From Hymenopellis radicata (Eukaryota; Basidiomycota; Agaricomycetes; Agaricales; Physalacriaceae), in assembly GCA_015501595.1 (NCBI GenBank), contig JADNRX010000028.1:124001-188000 (forward strand): a stretch of DNA of 64,000 nucleotides, written 5' to 3'. The notes under the pieces were generated by a model, which worked only from the letters and a program-made list of their open reading frames with translations, made no database searches and was not told the DNA's origin. Position numbers and translations under genes: made by a program. How positions within the stretch are numbered: the stretch's first letter is position 1; the number at the start of each line of letters is the position of its first letter. Positions 19,215-30,401 of this stretch are shown one piece after another.

Positions 19215-19492
19215 GAGGAGGGAGACGGTCGAAGACGTGCGCCTTGGGGGAGACGGTTGAAGAGGCGTGATGTGGTCGATACAACCGAAGATGTCCGCCC
19301 GCGGAAAGATGGTCGAGGACGTGCTCCCGGGAGACAGTCGAAGACGATCTTCGGAGGGAGACGGTCCGAGGATGCTCCTGCGTGGAGAGACGGTCTAGGA
19401 GGCAGTGCGCGAGGGAGCAGACGGTTTGAGGATATGCCCTAGGTGGGGGGTGCTCGCGCACGGGAGAGACAGTTGAGGATGTGGACGCGTAT
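19215..19492 (+). repeat. Degenerate minisatellite, ~26-30-bp unit
   Basis: The core GAGACGGTTGAGGA recurs with substitutions at about 19220, 19249, 19329, 19358, 19397 and 19469, with related AGATGGTCGAGGAC and CAGACGGTTTGAGGAT in between. Spacing is irregular (about 26-45 bp). Open frames across it are a by-product of the repetition. Confidence 0.6.
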
Positions 19493-19699
19493 TTTGAGCC
19501 TCGGTGGCAACTTTATCGATACGTCGAATATGTAGTGCGTATTTTCATTATTGAGACAGCTTGTATACATATTAATGTGCATTCAGCCAAGACCCATCTT
19601 CTGAGGATTTCATGGGTGAATGGCCCGAATTGAAGTGGGAAATCCCTCTCATTGCCGCGAAGGTGCGTACATACCACTGAATATCTTACCATTCCAACT

Positions 19700-20235
19700 A
19701 ATGGACCATTCTATAAAGTACTCGACCATGCACAGCCTTCAAACGCAAAGCACCACGACAAGTATTACAAAGACTTACAGCGCAGCGTTCCGGTAGGACC
19801 TACCATCGCGATGATGAACAACATCTGCAGTGAGGAGGGGTACATCGGCTCTCTCGTTTTGAGCTTGGTGTACACTATAAACTCGCTTCCGGCTTGGAAC
19901 GTCGTTCGGAATGCGTCCACATCGTCCGCTGTTCAAATTATTCTGAGAATCTCAGAAGAGAGTCAAGGGCACCCACGAAAAATCAAATCGCCAAAGTCCC
20001 GATTCAGCAAGTCCGCATCCCGCCAGCCCAGGCGCTCATGAACGGAAGTACCACAATAAAGAATCTTGCAGTCCGTGGAAAGAACGATAATGATGGTGTC
20101 CGCTAACTCCGTGATGAGGAGATCCACCCACCGTTTCCGTTTCCGTTTGGTGAACTCGAACGTGAACGCCGCCGCGCCGTCCTTGTTGTTGCCGGACATG
20201 AGGCGGCGAGGGTGGTGATGGTGGTGGCAAAAAGG
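19700..20235 (-). pseudogene. White collar 2-like PAS-domain relic
   Basis: On the minus strand, KRWVDLLITELADTIIIVLS, then ILYCGTSVHERLGWRDADLL, match the first half of the PAS domain of fungal WC-2 photoreceptor partners. A GTGGGT...CTCAG intron (about 19971-19937) leads to DDVDAFRTTFQAGSEFIVYT and KLKTREPMYPSS, the second half of a PAS fold. The frame then meets a TAA near 19767 (after LRCKSL) and loses similarity. The GATA-type zinc finger that WC-2 carries downstream is absent; that side is occupied by a minisatellite. WC-2 works in the nucleus with WC-1 in light sensing. Another PAS protein cannot be excluded. Confidence 0.65.
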
Positions 20236-20299
20236 CAAGGAAGCGAACAACGCGCCGCGCATGGTGTGCCCCGCTGATGTTATCTGCCTGACTTTTTAA

Positions 20300-22030
20300 G
20301 GTGAGATTGTACAAGGACCACGCTTGGATTCGGAACTAACCTTCCTAGTTGGTATCCTTCTGATACGGAGAGCATGAAACGTCCAGGCAAGTAGCGTTCA
20401 GAAAACAAAGACCTGGAAAAAGTAAGTCTCCCCGTAGTCAGCCGACTGTAAAGCCGCAAATGCTAATTTCTCCACGCGATGCATGGCCATCGAAGAGATG
20501 TTGAAAGGGCGATGGCGCGTCGGACAGAGGTGGTAAGACGTTGGTGGAATCATAACCACAATTAGGACAAGAAACGCCTGGGGACGAGTGTCAGATTTGA
20601 CTGAGTCAAAGGTGGTGAAATGGAGAATCCGCCACCTGGTATAGACATCAACTTCAAACCTTTGAAGGAATCTGATTTTGATACCAGCTAGTAGTGGAAG
20701 TGAAGTCAAGAACAAAGAAGCTGCCGGTGGCTTTACACCGGTCCGGGGCAGACAACTCCGATGGGTGTCGGTGCGATTATCATTTCGACTCTGGCGGTGT
20801 CTCGTCTTCCAGAACCAAGCGATCCACCGGCCAATCAGGCAGAGTTGTGGTCTCTCTAATCCCTTCTTCTCATTTGGGCGCACTGTGTCCATAACTGTGA
20901 GCCGATCCGCGACGCTGACCGGCCTACAGTCTTCTGAAAATTCTGACTACTTGCGTTCGTTAGAACTCTCAGCTTGACGGTACCAGTCCTTGGCCTTAGG
21001 CTAATTAAACGGATGATACTCAACCTGTCGCCGTTGCCCTCATAACCAAGTTCCTACCTTGCAAAACTCTATGGTTGTCTCGCCCTAAGTACGAAGATCT
21101 TCCTCTGCTGTGAAGGTCACCCGTCGATTCGTAAATTCTCACTAGGTTTTTCCCACCAACGACCAACCTGCACAGGCATCCGTGTGCGATTACCGGCGGA
21201 CACTAACGCCATCCTGTGACCAACAAGCTTCTCATCGTCTCTGCGGCTCGACATGGAGGACATTCATTCGATAGCTTCTGGCGTCTTCGTTTAGGCCGAG
21301 TCATCCTGCGTACGTCGCCGCCTCAAGTGCTACTCGGCGCTTAAGCACTGACTAGACTTCGCAGGTGGGCATCGAGCAATGGACAGTTTAAATCCGCTGG
21401 GGACCTCGTCGCGTGAAAGACATTTTTATTGAACACTTTGGGCACACATTCGTGGAGGCTCGTGGCTGTTTACTTTAAGAATCTTTACATTATCCAGAGA
21501 AAGGCCCCGAGTCCATGGAGCTCCTGTAACGATAACCGGTTATGCTGGACTCTTTCAACCAGTTCAACATAAGGCAACAACATGCGTGGTTAACAAAGCC
21601 ATTCGTAGTCTGTTTCGTGCTCGAGGCTCCTTAGAAATCGTCATCTGTTGAAGAGGCAGCATTCTGATGGCTCTGTCACCAGATAGCCGGGGCGGTAACG
21701 TGCTATGCACCTCAACGAGATTTGGTTTCTGCGTATCTCGACGTTATTAGCACTCCGAGTCATTCTCGTCTTTAGAGCCAGTTGGAGAGGGTAGTGGGGT
21801 TGTTCAAGTTATCCGGTTGATTTAGGATCAAGTAGTTGGTGGCATACAGTAGCCTATTTAAAACTAGTCCACAATAATGATCCTCCAGATTGTAACAATA
21901 GGCAGTCCACAATGAGCGGAGCTGTCAACCGATGTGGTAAGACACAATGGTGGGTGGACAAAGGGACCTAGTAGAACAAAGGGATTATTAGTCCACAATC
22001 AAGCCTTGTGGATCATCCTCTTTTGCCAGG
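20300..22030. other. No gene recognised
   Basis: A minus-strand open frame at 20398-20892 has no motif and poor codon character. 20990-21990 has frequent stops in all frames. Motifs such as AGTCCACAAT recur near 21868, 21904 and 21989, suggesting repeat-derived DNA. Confidence 0.4.
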
Positions 22031-22031
22031 C

Positions 22032-22039
22032 TATATAAA
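22032..22039 (+). promoter_or_regulatory. TATA-like box in repeat-like DNA
   Basis: TATATAAA occurs 8 bp after CCAGG in a context resembling a promoter or LTR. No matching second LTR or gene is visible downstream, so the role is uncertain. Confidence 0.25.
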
Positions 22040-22741
22040 GCAAAGAACTGCACAGTTGTCGCCGTCCCCTCCTTGTGCAGCGCCTCTGAGCCGAGTTCTG
22101 CGTGGAGGTGGATCCGGGTTTTCTCTGAACTCAACGCCTTCGAGCCGGCTTATGTCGAGTTTTGAGTGCAGAGAAGACCCACCACAGGGCCGGGAACGAC
22201 GGGAAGCGGTTGCTGAGTACTGAGTTGGCGCCTTTGAGCCGGCCTGTGCCTTGTTTCTTGAGTTGTTGTTGCCAAATAGGACCAAACCGATCTTCTGTTC
22301 ATTCCGCCACGACAAGGTGCTCGTGAGGAGGTGTCTGCTTGGCAGATCGCCCATGATGCAGATTCGTTGGGACTGGAAATACCCAAGGGATCGTGGCTGC
22401 CCGTCTCACGACCGAGTCTGCCACCGTGTCATGTCATCCTGCTTTTCCATACCAACGGAGCATACTTCTGTCGGGATTGGTGTGTCCGCTAGCCAAACAG
22501 TACAGGCTACCACTAATAGGTCTACAGGGTACAGGATTTACGCTGATGGTCAGCTTCGCTTGCTTCGGAGAGCAGAGCACATTTTCTTTCATCGCGCCCG
22601 CTACCATTCCCGATCACCCACTGTCCTCCGCGAATCCACGCTCGCGACCCACACACCCTTACCTTTGTCACGCTTGGCGTCAGGTACTTGGCCTTGACGC
22701 TGCAGCGTCCGCTGAAAAGGCTATGCCCCACGATACGTTCA

Positions 22742-22979
22742 TTTGTCGCATCCGAGCTGGCTTGTGTCATGCTGGATGTTCGAGACGGCTCCGCGCAGAA
22801 GCTTCATTCAATTCCCAAGCTGGCTGGTGTCATGCTGGGAGGAGACGGGACGTGTATGTATTTGTCGCATCCGAGCTGGCCGGTGTCACGCTGGATGTCG
22901 AAGACGGTTCCGCGCAGAAGCTTCATTCAATTCCCAAGCTGGCTGGTGTCATGCTGGGAGGAGAAAGGATGGCCGAGTT
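22742..22979 (+). repeat. Tandem repeat, 2 x 119 bp with internal ~60-bp half-repeats
   Basis: Unit 1 starts TTTGTCGCATCCGAGCTGGC at 22742 and unit 2 at 22861. Each unit contains two related halves, GAGCTGGCTTGTGTCATGCTGG and AAGCTGGCTGGTGTCATGCTGG (first and second parts of the unit). Long overlapping open frames in several frames result from this structure, not from a gene. Confidence 0.8.
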
Positions 22980-24260
22980 CGGGAGAGTTACCGACTGGAA
23001 TCGCGCTCGCCAGCAGCTTCGGCGGACACGGCAGATCAGAGACCGCTGCACTTGTTTCTTTCATCCCACCACCATCCCCTGTCATCTCCGCCCTCATTCG
23101 AGTTACACCCTCGAATCGCGGTCTCCGTGCTTGCCAACAGCGCAGCGCTAGTCATCGTCTGGCTCGGCGTCATGTACCTCACCTTCACTTAGACAACCTT
23201 TTCCTTTTCCCGCTCTGCATGACCCCCGGAGCTTGGAACGCTGCAGTCTCCAACCCGTACACGTTCTGCGGCTGCAACAACGCAAGACTTACAGACTCCG
23301 CCCCGTTAGGAACGAAAATTTCTAGCAGGACGACCACTTTACAAGATTCTTCACATGCCCTGTGCCGAGAAGGCTATGCTACGTGCCCGCGAATCCTGCG
23401 AAATTCCAACCGGAGATGCACGACCTCACCGTCAGGCTTGTCTCTGTGCGTTAGCCCCGCTATTCTGACACGAATCAAGCTGACGAACCAGTACAGACAC
23501 TCGACAACAGGGGCGGCAAGACCCACTAGAATGCCTCGCCCTCTTCCATAACCTCACGGTTGACGTCTGCGTCTCCACCTCATTCGGCTACTGTCTTCGC
23601 GGCATACACAAACTCGGGGTTGACGTCTGTTTCAGCTTTGCGAGTTCACTCTGCAGCGCCGAGCCTTCTGGAACGTGTTGTATCCATATCGATTTCCAAG
23701 TTCGGTTTATCTCAAGGGCTTCACACTGCCCCCCCCCAAGAATCGTTGTCGCTACCTAGGCTTGGTCGATGCACCAACCCGACTGTCCCCCCAATCCCAG
23801 AAACCTTCTTTCCCAACCGCTGGTTGGACGACGCGGTATTCGCAGAGTCCTGGGCCGTCCTGAACCAGCACTTTATGCCTGGTGGATTAAGAGTTTGTGG
23901 AGGCCAAAACCTTCGTCGTCGTTGCTGTGGGGAGAACCTTCAATATTGAAGGTTCCGCGTAGACCAACGAGAGCAGCAGGGAGATCGAGGACAGCATCGT
24001 AAGCAACCCTTTGGCATCTTGTTAATCTCAGTAGTGACGAGTGAATTCAGGTCATCTTCCCCGCGGCAAGGGAGTGCAAGTTTATCTTTTAACGCGAGAA
24101 CACCTCGATCGAGCTACCATACATGTTCCACACTTCGTTATCTTGATTATTCCTTCTATTTTTTTGCCCTGCGATTACCTTGTCTATCCGGTCTAGCTTT
24201 CATTGCTGTCATTGTTGACGTTTCCGACGTGCTCATACTCATCTTATTGGCTGTCGATGT
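22980..24260. other. No gene recognised
   Basis: Overlapping plus-strand frames continue from the tandem repeat to about 24000 without motifs or codon bias. A C-run (CCCCCCCC) lies near 23730. 24019-24270 encodes a hydrophobic stretch of no clear family. Confidence 0.4.
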
Positions 24261-24689
24261 CGAGTCGGCATAGATATTCCCTTTTCTCCTTTCGAAAATA
24301 TCTATAGATTGGATACGCGTTGTCGCTATAAGCACCGTACTCTACCGTTCCCTTGATACAAAGTGTTGAATACTTGTTTGCTTGATATCGCAGCTTCTGA
24401 GCTGAGCGGCGCGAACACGCGCTGCGGGATGCACCGACTGTTTGGGGGGTGACTTTCGTGGATGCGCGTAGGCAGTAGAGGTGCAGGGGCCTGCAGTAGG
24501 ACATTGTAGGATGAGAGAAACCGCATGGCGGATATCGGGAGCTGTGGCCGCATAGGAGATTAGGTCACGGTAGGTCGTCTGAAAGGGAAAATCAACATTC
24601 GAGACATTTCGGTTGGAAAGGGGAAGCTTACCGTAGTAGTTCAATGAGACATCTAACAGACCTCAAGACTGGTCAAAGGCCGCGTTAAT

Positions 24690-25470
24690 CCTCATATTCG
24701 TCCAGGTCTTATGCCGTTTGAGCAAAGACGCAGTAAATTCGAAGATATAAGCGCCGGTTGTCGATATTAGACGAGTCGGTCAGAAAGCGGAGCACGTAGG
24801 CGGCGGATTCACAAGCAGAAAGGTCCAGAATGCAGTCTGTCCAGTACTGGGACAGTTTGGCACGAAACCCGATGTGGTGTCCAGAGTTTTGGGAGCGCGT
24901 GTGCGATAGAGCGCCATTCGCGAGAGACGAGGCTTAGGGAGATCGCGGTGAGCCAGTGCTCGATATCGTCGCACGCGCATTGGAATCTGATGATAATCAG
25001 TTCGGTAGGGAGGCGAGTTATAGAGGCTGCGGTGTAAGGAGTCACGGCTTGGGTGGCCTTGTTCGCATTCCGGCTATGAGTTGGGGAACGGGCTTCAAGA
25101 ATGTACCCAAAAGTAGGCACCCTGCTACTCCCATGCGTGACTTCTGCTGACAAGCCGCGCTGCACTTAGACTGTCCAGATATCCATTGTACGCACATGAG
25201 TGGGAAGGACTTTGTCAATTTCACCATTGTTTCGGCAAGCGGGCCGCAGTCCAGGTACAACGCCATGAGGTGAACGTGCTTCCTCCCTTCATCATCCCTT
25301 TCGATATTCAGCCAATACTTTTGCCTTCTCCCGAGACATCTGTAAAACAACTCGTCAACTTCCCTGAAGAAATGCAGATCAAGCTGCCAACTTTTAAGCA
25401 GGATAAGCTTGCGCAATGTGGGAGCATCTTTTCGAAGTTGAATGTTCCTTACATATTTTCCAGACCTCAC
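24690..25470 (-). pseudogene. F-box protein relics (end of one, start of another)
   Basis: On the minus strand, TRLPTELIIIRFQ, then ISLSLVSREWRSIAHALPKL (about 25040-24915), match the N-terminal F-box (LPxELL...VCRxWR) of the very large agaricomycete F-box family; F-box proteins link substrates to SCF ubiquitin ligases. A frameshift near 24835 separates it from LDLSACESAAYVLRFLTDSS, which ends at a TAA near 24711. Immediately upstream, 25470-25300 reads APTLRKLILLKSWQLDL, like the leucine-rich end of another F-box protein. No ATG is found at a suitable place. Both look like fragments. Confidence 0.5.
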
Positions 25471-25529
25471 CCTAGAGGAAGCTCATATCGAAGAGGCGGC
25501 CGGTAGGCAATCGAACATTTACATCTTCT

Positions 25530-28499
25530 TTGCGTCCTCACAATCCTGCAGTAGCACTAGCATCGAAAGTGCAAGACAGACAGGATTTGCAGCTGGTGAA
25601 AGACTGGCTTAGCGGGAAGCTGTATAGTGGCAAAGGAAGGGCAGCGCCCAAGCTACAATACGAACGCGGCACCGATACGTTTTCGTACGCTGTCAAGGAT
25701 CGAAGTTTCCGCTGCCAGCATGATATATCACCATGCTCAAACGACCTCGTTTCCACCGCTTGTGCCGCGTTAGCGTTTCTAAACACATACTATTCGCCGC
25801 TATTGCAGGGCGTCATCCTTGCGCTTCCGAAGGAGGGATATCTTCTGACCCTTTCCCAGTTTCAAGCAAGGTTGGAGAAACGTGCTTGCCGCCCAATGGA
25901 ATCCGACATCCTTCGTCATCTGGAGAAGATTGGGATTACACTTGATACTCCGCGGGAGCTCTTTTTTCGAGTCCATTCACGACTCACTCTTCCCTCAATA
26001 CCGATTGGCCTGAGCCTCTGGCCCAAAAAGCATGTGCGCTGCGAGAAGTGTTCGGAGTGGATTGCGTCTTCGAACCGTAGCACGGTCAAGGGCCACCCAT
26101 GCGCATCTTCCAATGCACAGAGCACCGAGTACCAAGTGGTTCATCTCTGGGCAAAGCTCACCAAGGAGGAAGGAATCTCTGACCCATGTCATCGTTATGT
26201 TGTTCCCCTGGCAACACACCACGACGCGGAGCCTTCCACTTTGTCTACGCCCTTGGATGTACCCATGGTACACTCTGGGTACTACCAACAGATACCCAAG
26301 AACTCGCCGCATTCTGTTTTGGCGACGCCATGGATTCCCTGGAGGAGGACGCTTTTGGGCACGTGCTCGAGCTGGCAAAGCTTCCCTCAAAATTCTCCTT
26401 CTTCTGGAAGCCAACCCCGTACGATTTCAACATTGAACGCCTTGTACATGCTGTTGGGAGATCCGTTCGTCTCATCCTACAGCACAAAGAACTTACACTA
26501 ATGGAAGGACATATATCTGAGCGGCGACAAGACGGCAGTGGAAAAGTGTGAGCTTATTCTTTAGAAACATGTTAACAATTCTTAACACCAGATAGCCGAC
26601 TACAAACAGTTAGGAAGGATACGCTGACCACCTATGCAAACGTCTTAACAAAGTGTTTCGGTATCTTCCTCCGCATCTCCGCATTGCGGGCACAGTGTCG
26701 GCAATCACCGTCTCATGCAGCCGCCATGAAAGGTATTGACAACCTGTATCCAAAATTACCGGGTAAAACACATATTCATTTTCGTCAACTCCTGGAAATC
26801 GCTTCTCGTTGGGACCGATCAATTCCGTCATGTGACTGGCCGTCTTTGGTGACGACCGTACACGCCATATTAGCGGAGATTTTTACAACCCGTCTTCCAC
26901 TTACCGGATCCCTCCACACCTTTATTGAACAAAGTCTTACCATTGCGAGTCGCACACCTGATCGAGGGTGGCGGCGCTGTTGTTCACTGGCTTTTCAATG
27001 CACAGCCATCTTCGCTGTGTGTCGGGCTGTGCTAAGACTGAGTGTCTCCTTAAACAACAATCCCGGCTATCTCCGCAACCTTGCTTTGGCAGCGGCGAAC
27101 ACAGAGGCTTACCTGATAAATGACGCTGCCTCAGAAGAGGAGGATGATGATGGCGAGGTCGGTGATGGCAAGGATGGTGATGGCAAGGATGCCAATGAAG
27201 ATATGGAGATGAATAGCAATGCCGCCATTGCCACCGAGCAGCAGAAGTTAGTCTTATCCACATCCCTTAATCTGTACTAACTTTTGGGCTTTTAGGTATC
27301 TTTCCGAGCTTGATGCATCGGACTACCTCTTTGGACGAGTCAAGGCTATTGCTCGAGCTATTGTGCCTGCCTGTAAAGAGGAGCGTTGTCAGGCTCCTCC
27401 AAGGCGGTACTACTGGCCTGATGATGAGCATCTGGAGGTCAATTTTGGGGATTTCACGTCGGACGCTCTCACCTCAATTCATGTCCCGGAACTCTTTTCC
27501 TACGGTCATCGTGTTGTATATGATACAGCACAGTGCTTGAAACAGTTGTTCGCAGGTATTCCGAGCACGCTGTCCAGGTCCATTTTACAACTCTCTGTCG
27601 ATTCCTTTTGCGAAGCAGACGGTTCTATTCGGTTGTCGTGCTACAAGGAGAAGGAGTCTCTTATCAAGGCCATGCAAAAGAAGCCGCCGAAGAAAATAAT
27701 CAGCGCCGGTCAAGACTTCCTCCGTAGCTTCCTGAAAGCGGCAGTCTATACCGTAGGCCAGCCTCCCCGGGACTGGCAGATCAGACAATTTCGATACACC
27801 GCCACAGAGCTTCCACGTAACGTAATCCTGCTTGAAAGCGGGCACTGTGCATTCGTTCAGCCCCGCCCTCAATATTCGGACAACATCTTGGCTCCGCATA
27901 CTGGCAGGGAGGAGTCCATATGGATACTACCTCCACAGCTGACGGTGGCTTTGCTGGTTTATTTGTACATCTATCGACCACTGGAGATCTGGGCTCTCAA
28001 AGCTTGCAATAGGCCAGAGCCTGTGATAAAGACGTTCCAGAACTATATATTTGCCAAGAACAACTTAGGAAAAGCAGTCTCTCAGCCGACTGTGTGGACG
28101 ACGGACTACATAAACTCTCTAATGAAAACGGAGACGAAGTTCGGATTTACCCTTGGGGAGCTGCGGTTGGTTATGAAGCTGGTAATGGAGCGTTATCATC
28201 AGTCGCTTCTGAAGCATATTCTTCAGCCGAATATCGTTGACAAAAACGCGCAGCATCATTGGCGGACCGGACTATCCCACTACGCCATTGACACTATGCG
28301 CGCGCGTACAGGGATTTTGTACGGGAACATCGAGAAACATATTTTGCTAGCAGAGTCTCATCATGCGGCCTGTTCCCTGACACTACCACCTCGGAATGGA
28401 GAACCTATGGAGGAGGAGGAGTGGACTGATTTTTCTGGGGATGAGGCACATTGGGACATAGAGAAGATGGAACTCCAGAAGTTTCTTGCTGAGAAATAG
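25530..28499 (+). CDS. OrsD-like zinc-finger protein with conserved C-terminal domain (incomplete model)
   Basis: Three exons are supported: about 25530-26547, 26596-27246 and 27296-28499, with introns of 48 and 49 bp (GTGAGC...GATAG and GTTAGT...TTTTAG, in phase). The first exon has a Cys-rich motif, CEKC followed 14 residues later by HPC (about 26038-26095), resembling the zinc segment of fungal OrsD (PF12013-type) proteins. The middle exon ends in an acidic run. The last ~400 residues are continuous and well preserved (FRYTATELPRNVILLESGHC, ILPPQLTVALLVYLYIYRPL, HWRTGLSHYAIDTMRARTGI). Similar modules precede RecQ-type helicases in some subtelomeric basidiomycete genes, by recollection; no helicase motif is present here. 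The first ATG is not identifiable, and between 26190 and 26300 the frame changes, meaning a frameshift or an unrecognised intron. A broken relative lies at 62122-62667. Confidence 0.55.
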
Positions 28500-29160
28500 A
28501 GTGGAGAAGTAGTCAGTAATGTACTGTACAAATGCGATCATATGTTCACGCGTTGTTACGTGTTATGGTCGTTATAGTCGCGGAACGAGCGCAGTATCGT
28601 GATGGCGCAATATCATTCAATTCCGCCAGGAAAACCGTGAGCAGAACGACCTTGCCGTCTCTAGCAAGATGACCCCATGCTCTTCTTGCGCGCTCTCGTC
28701 TCTCTAGCTGTACCAGAAAACGCGACTAGTTTCGCGCGATACTTCTCCACCATTGCCTCCCATATCCCAATCCGCTTTTCTTCACTAGCCTGCTGTGACT
28801 CCACCTCGCCTGCAAGGAGTTTATTGACCGTACAGTGGTTAGTGTCTCCGAAGTCGAGTATTGGAAGCAGGAGTCCGATCAATATCGTTGTCCTGTATAT
28901 CGGGGAGGGAATTCCAGTCGTAGCGCGTAAAGAGTTGTATTCAGCTGTCCTCCTGGTTGCATAATATTCTGTCCTATTGTCTGAGGGCGACATGGTGTTT
29001 TCGTTTCCGGTCATGGAGGGCTTTATTTCGCCAGCATTGTGCGCGTTCCCTGTGTGTGCGATAACATTATTGTCGTCGTGTCGTCCCAACGCGATTGGCG
29101 TTTCTTGCTAAAGGAGACAAGAAAGTTAGTAAACGAACATCAGGTGAGGGGGAGAGTCGA
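28500..29160 (-). other. Possible lost cytoplasmic exon of the upstream membrane protein
   Basis: Reading minus, a clear intron 3' end (TTACTAAC branch, CTCCTTTAG near 29107) precedes AAGAAACGCCAATCGCG, which would encode a basic KKRQSR stretch typical of the inner face after a membrane span. No matching GT donor remains at the end of the transmembrane exon (29161). An open frame at 28661-29089 follows without known motif. Nothing is supported on the plus strand. Confidence 0.3.
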
Positions 29161-29745
29161 CTAGAGATAATATAATAACGCAGCTAGTCCAAGAAGCGCC
29201 ATGATACCACCCACAGTTCCGATAATAGCACCAAGATTGTTACTTGATGATGATGACGAGGAACTGGCTACTGCACTCATCGTGACGGCCGCCGCATGCT
29301 CGTAACTGTTGTGTACTCCGTACTGCACAGTAATTTGCCCATCAGATAAAGTTACTGACTGGCTCTGTGTAATTGTCGCGGGAGGCGGGGCGCTGTTAGT
29401 CACCACAACGGTCTTGCTTGACGGATCCTGGGATGAGGGCACGTCCGAACACAGTCCCATATTGCGTATAATACTGGATGACTCGGCCAGTAGAGACCGC
29501 GTATTCAGCGGGGACAGTTTCCACGACGATGGCTAGATTTAAGGATTAGAATAATGCAGCGCAGCAGAATATATGACTCACTATATAGCGTTGTGCCCGA
29601 AGTCGACGTAGGGTACCCAAGGCAGGTGCTATTCGTGTTGTAGCTCGTACATGTGTCCTGTACTTCCGTCGCGCTCGTCAAATACGCGGAACTGGTAATC
29701 GAGGAGGAGTACGACGTCAAGATTATGTCGCTTGTGACTACGCTC
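29161..29745 (-). CDS. Ser/Thr-rich single-pass membrane protein, 5' end missing
   Basis: The model is three exons: about 29745-29582, 29532-29498 and 29427-29161, in phase across introns of 49 and 70 bp. The ectodomain is rich in Ser, Thr and Tyr (TSYSSSITSSAYLTSATEVQ, then CTSYNTNSTC), as in cell-wall sensor or mucin-like proteins. After a Ser run the C-terminus is one transmembrane helix (GAIIGTVGGIMALLGLAALL) followed directly by YYL and a stop. There is no cytoplasmic tail, unlike Mid2/WSC-type sensors. No signal peptide exon is found upstream; an AG acceptor (CCACAG) near 29746 suggests a missing first exon. The 70-bp intron has a weak donor, GTCTCT. Function is unknown; a surface role is inferred only from composition. 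Confidence 0.45.
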
Positions 29746-29759
29746 GATTGCGTGGCTGT

Positions 29760-30401
29760 GGACGTTTACGAGCATATCGACATAATGTGGTCCGTGTGTA
29801 GTTTTCTTATCAAGGGCACAAGTTAAGGCAAGATTAAAGGAGGCTGGACGTGGAGGTCAAGGCGAGACCGCCAGACCCTATTGTATTAAAACAAATGTGA
29901 ATGATTTCTGTCAGTTGCGTCCTTTGTGTTCCGGATCCATGATCGACGCGTCAACTAATTCCAGTAAAAAAAAGCCTGATTCAGATTAAGGTTCGAACAT
30001 GGGCTAAACAAGTTCGAGTTCAGACAGGAAGACAATGAATTTGGTTGCTTTAGGCTTGCGGAAAGGGGCCGAATGTTGAAACCATCTGGACGCGTTTCTG
30101 TGAACGGTCGCGAGCGACATTTCTAAAGAGGCAGATACGCAACCGTTCGTCGCGCGGTAACAGATAAACGACGTTGGTGGTGTTGGTCAAGGAGGGAATC
30201 CAAATCAGGACGGATGAGAATCCTTTCCCTTTTGGGACATACCCAAGCTCTCCTCCTGCCGTCGCGATCAGTGCAACTGCGTCAAGTTCAATTGCAAGTC
30301 CGGTTTTGAAACGCCGGTGAAGTCGTCCTTTTGTCAACACGGATATATCGAATGTACCGAGCACAGGCGTCAACCCATGGCGAACGCCGAAGATACATTA
30401 A
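29760..30401. other. No gene recognised
   Basis: A spacer between the membrane-protein gene (minus) and the IML1 relic (plus). A minus-strand frame at 30050-30373 has no motif. The last ~200 bp may hold the degraded 5' flank of IML1. Confidence 0.4.

Noticed and set aside
19652..20041. 129-codon plus-strand frame
   Set aside because: It is antisense to the WC-2-like PAS relic, whose minus-strand reading matches a known domain.
22393..23551. Long plus-strand open frames (up to ~290 codons) in three frames
   Set aside because: They overlap each other, cover the 119-bp tandem repeat and show no domain or codon preference.
25530..28499. Complete telomere-linked RecQ helicase
   Set aside because: No Walker A/B or other helicase motifs are found in or after the gene, and no telomeric repeat is seen in the window.
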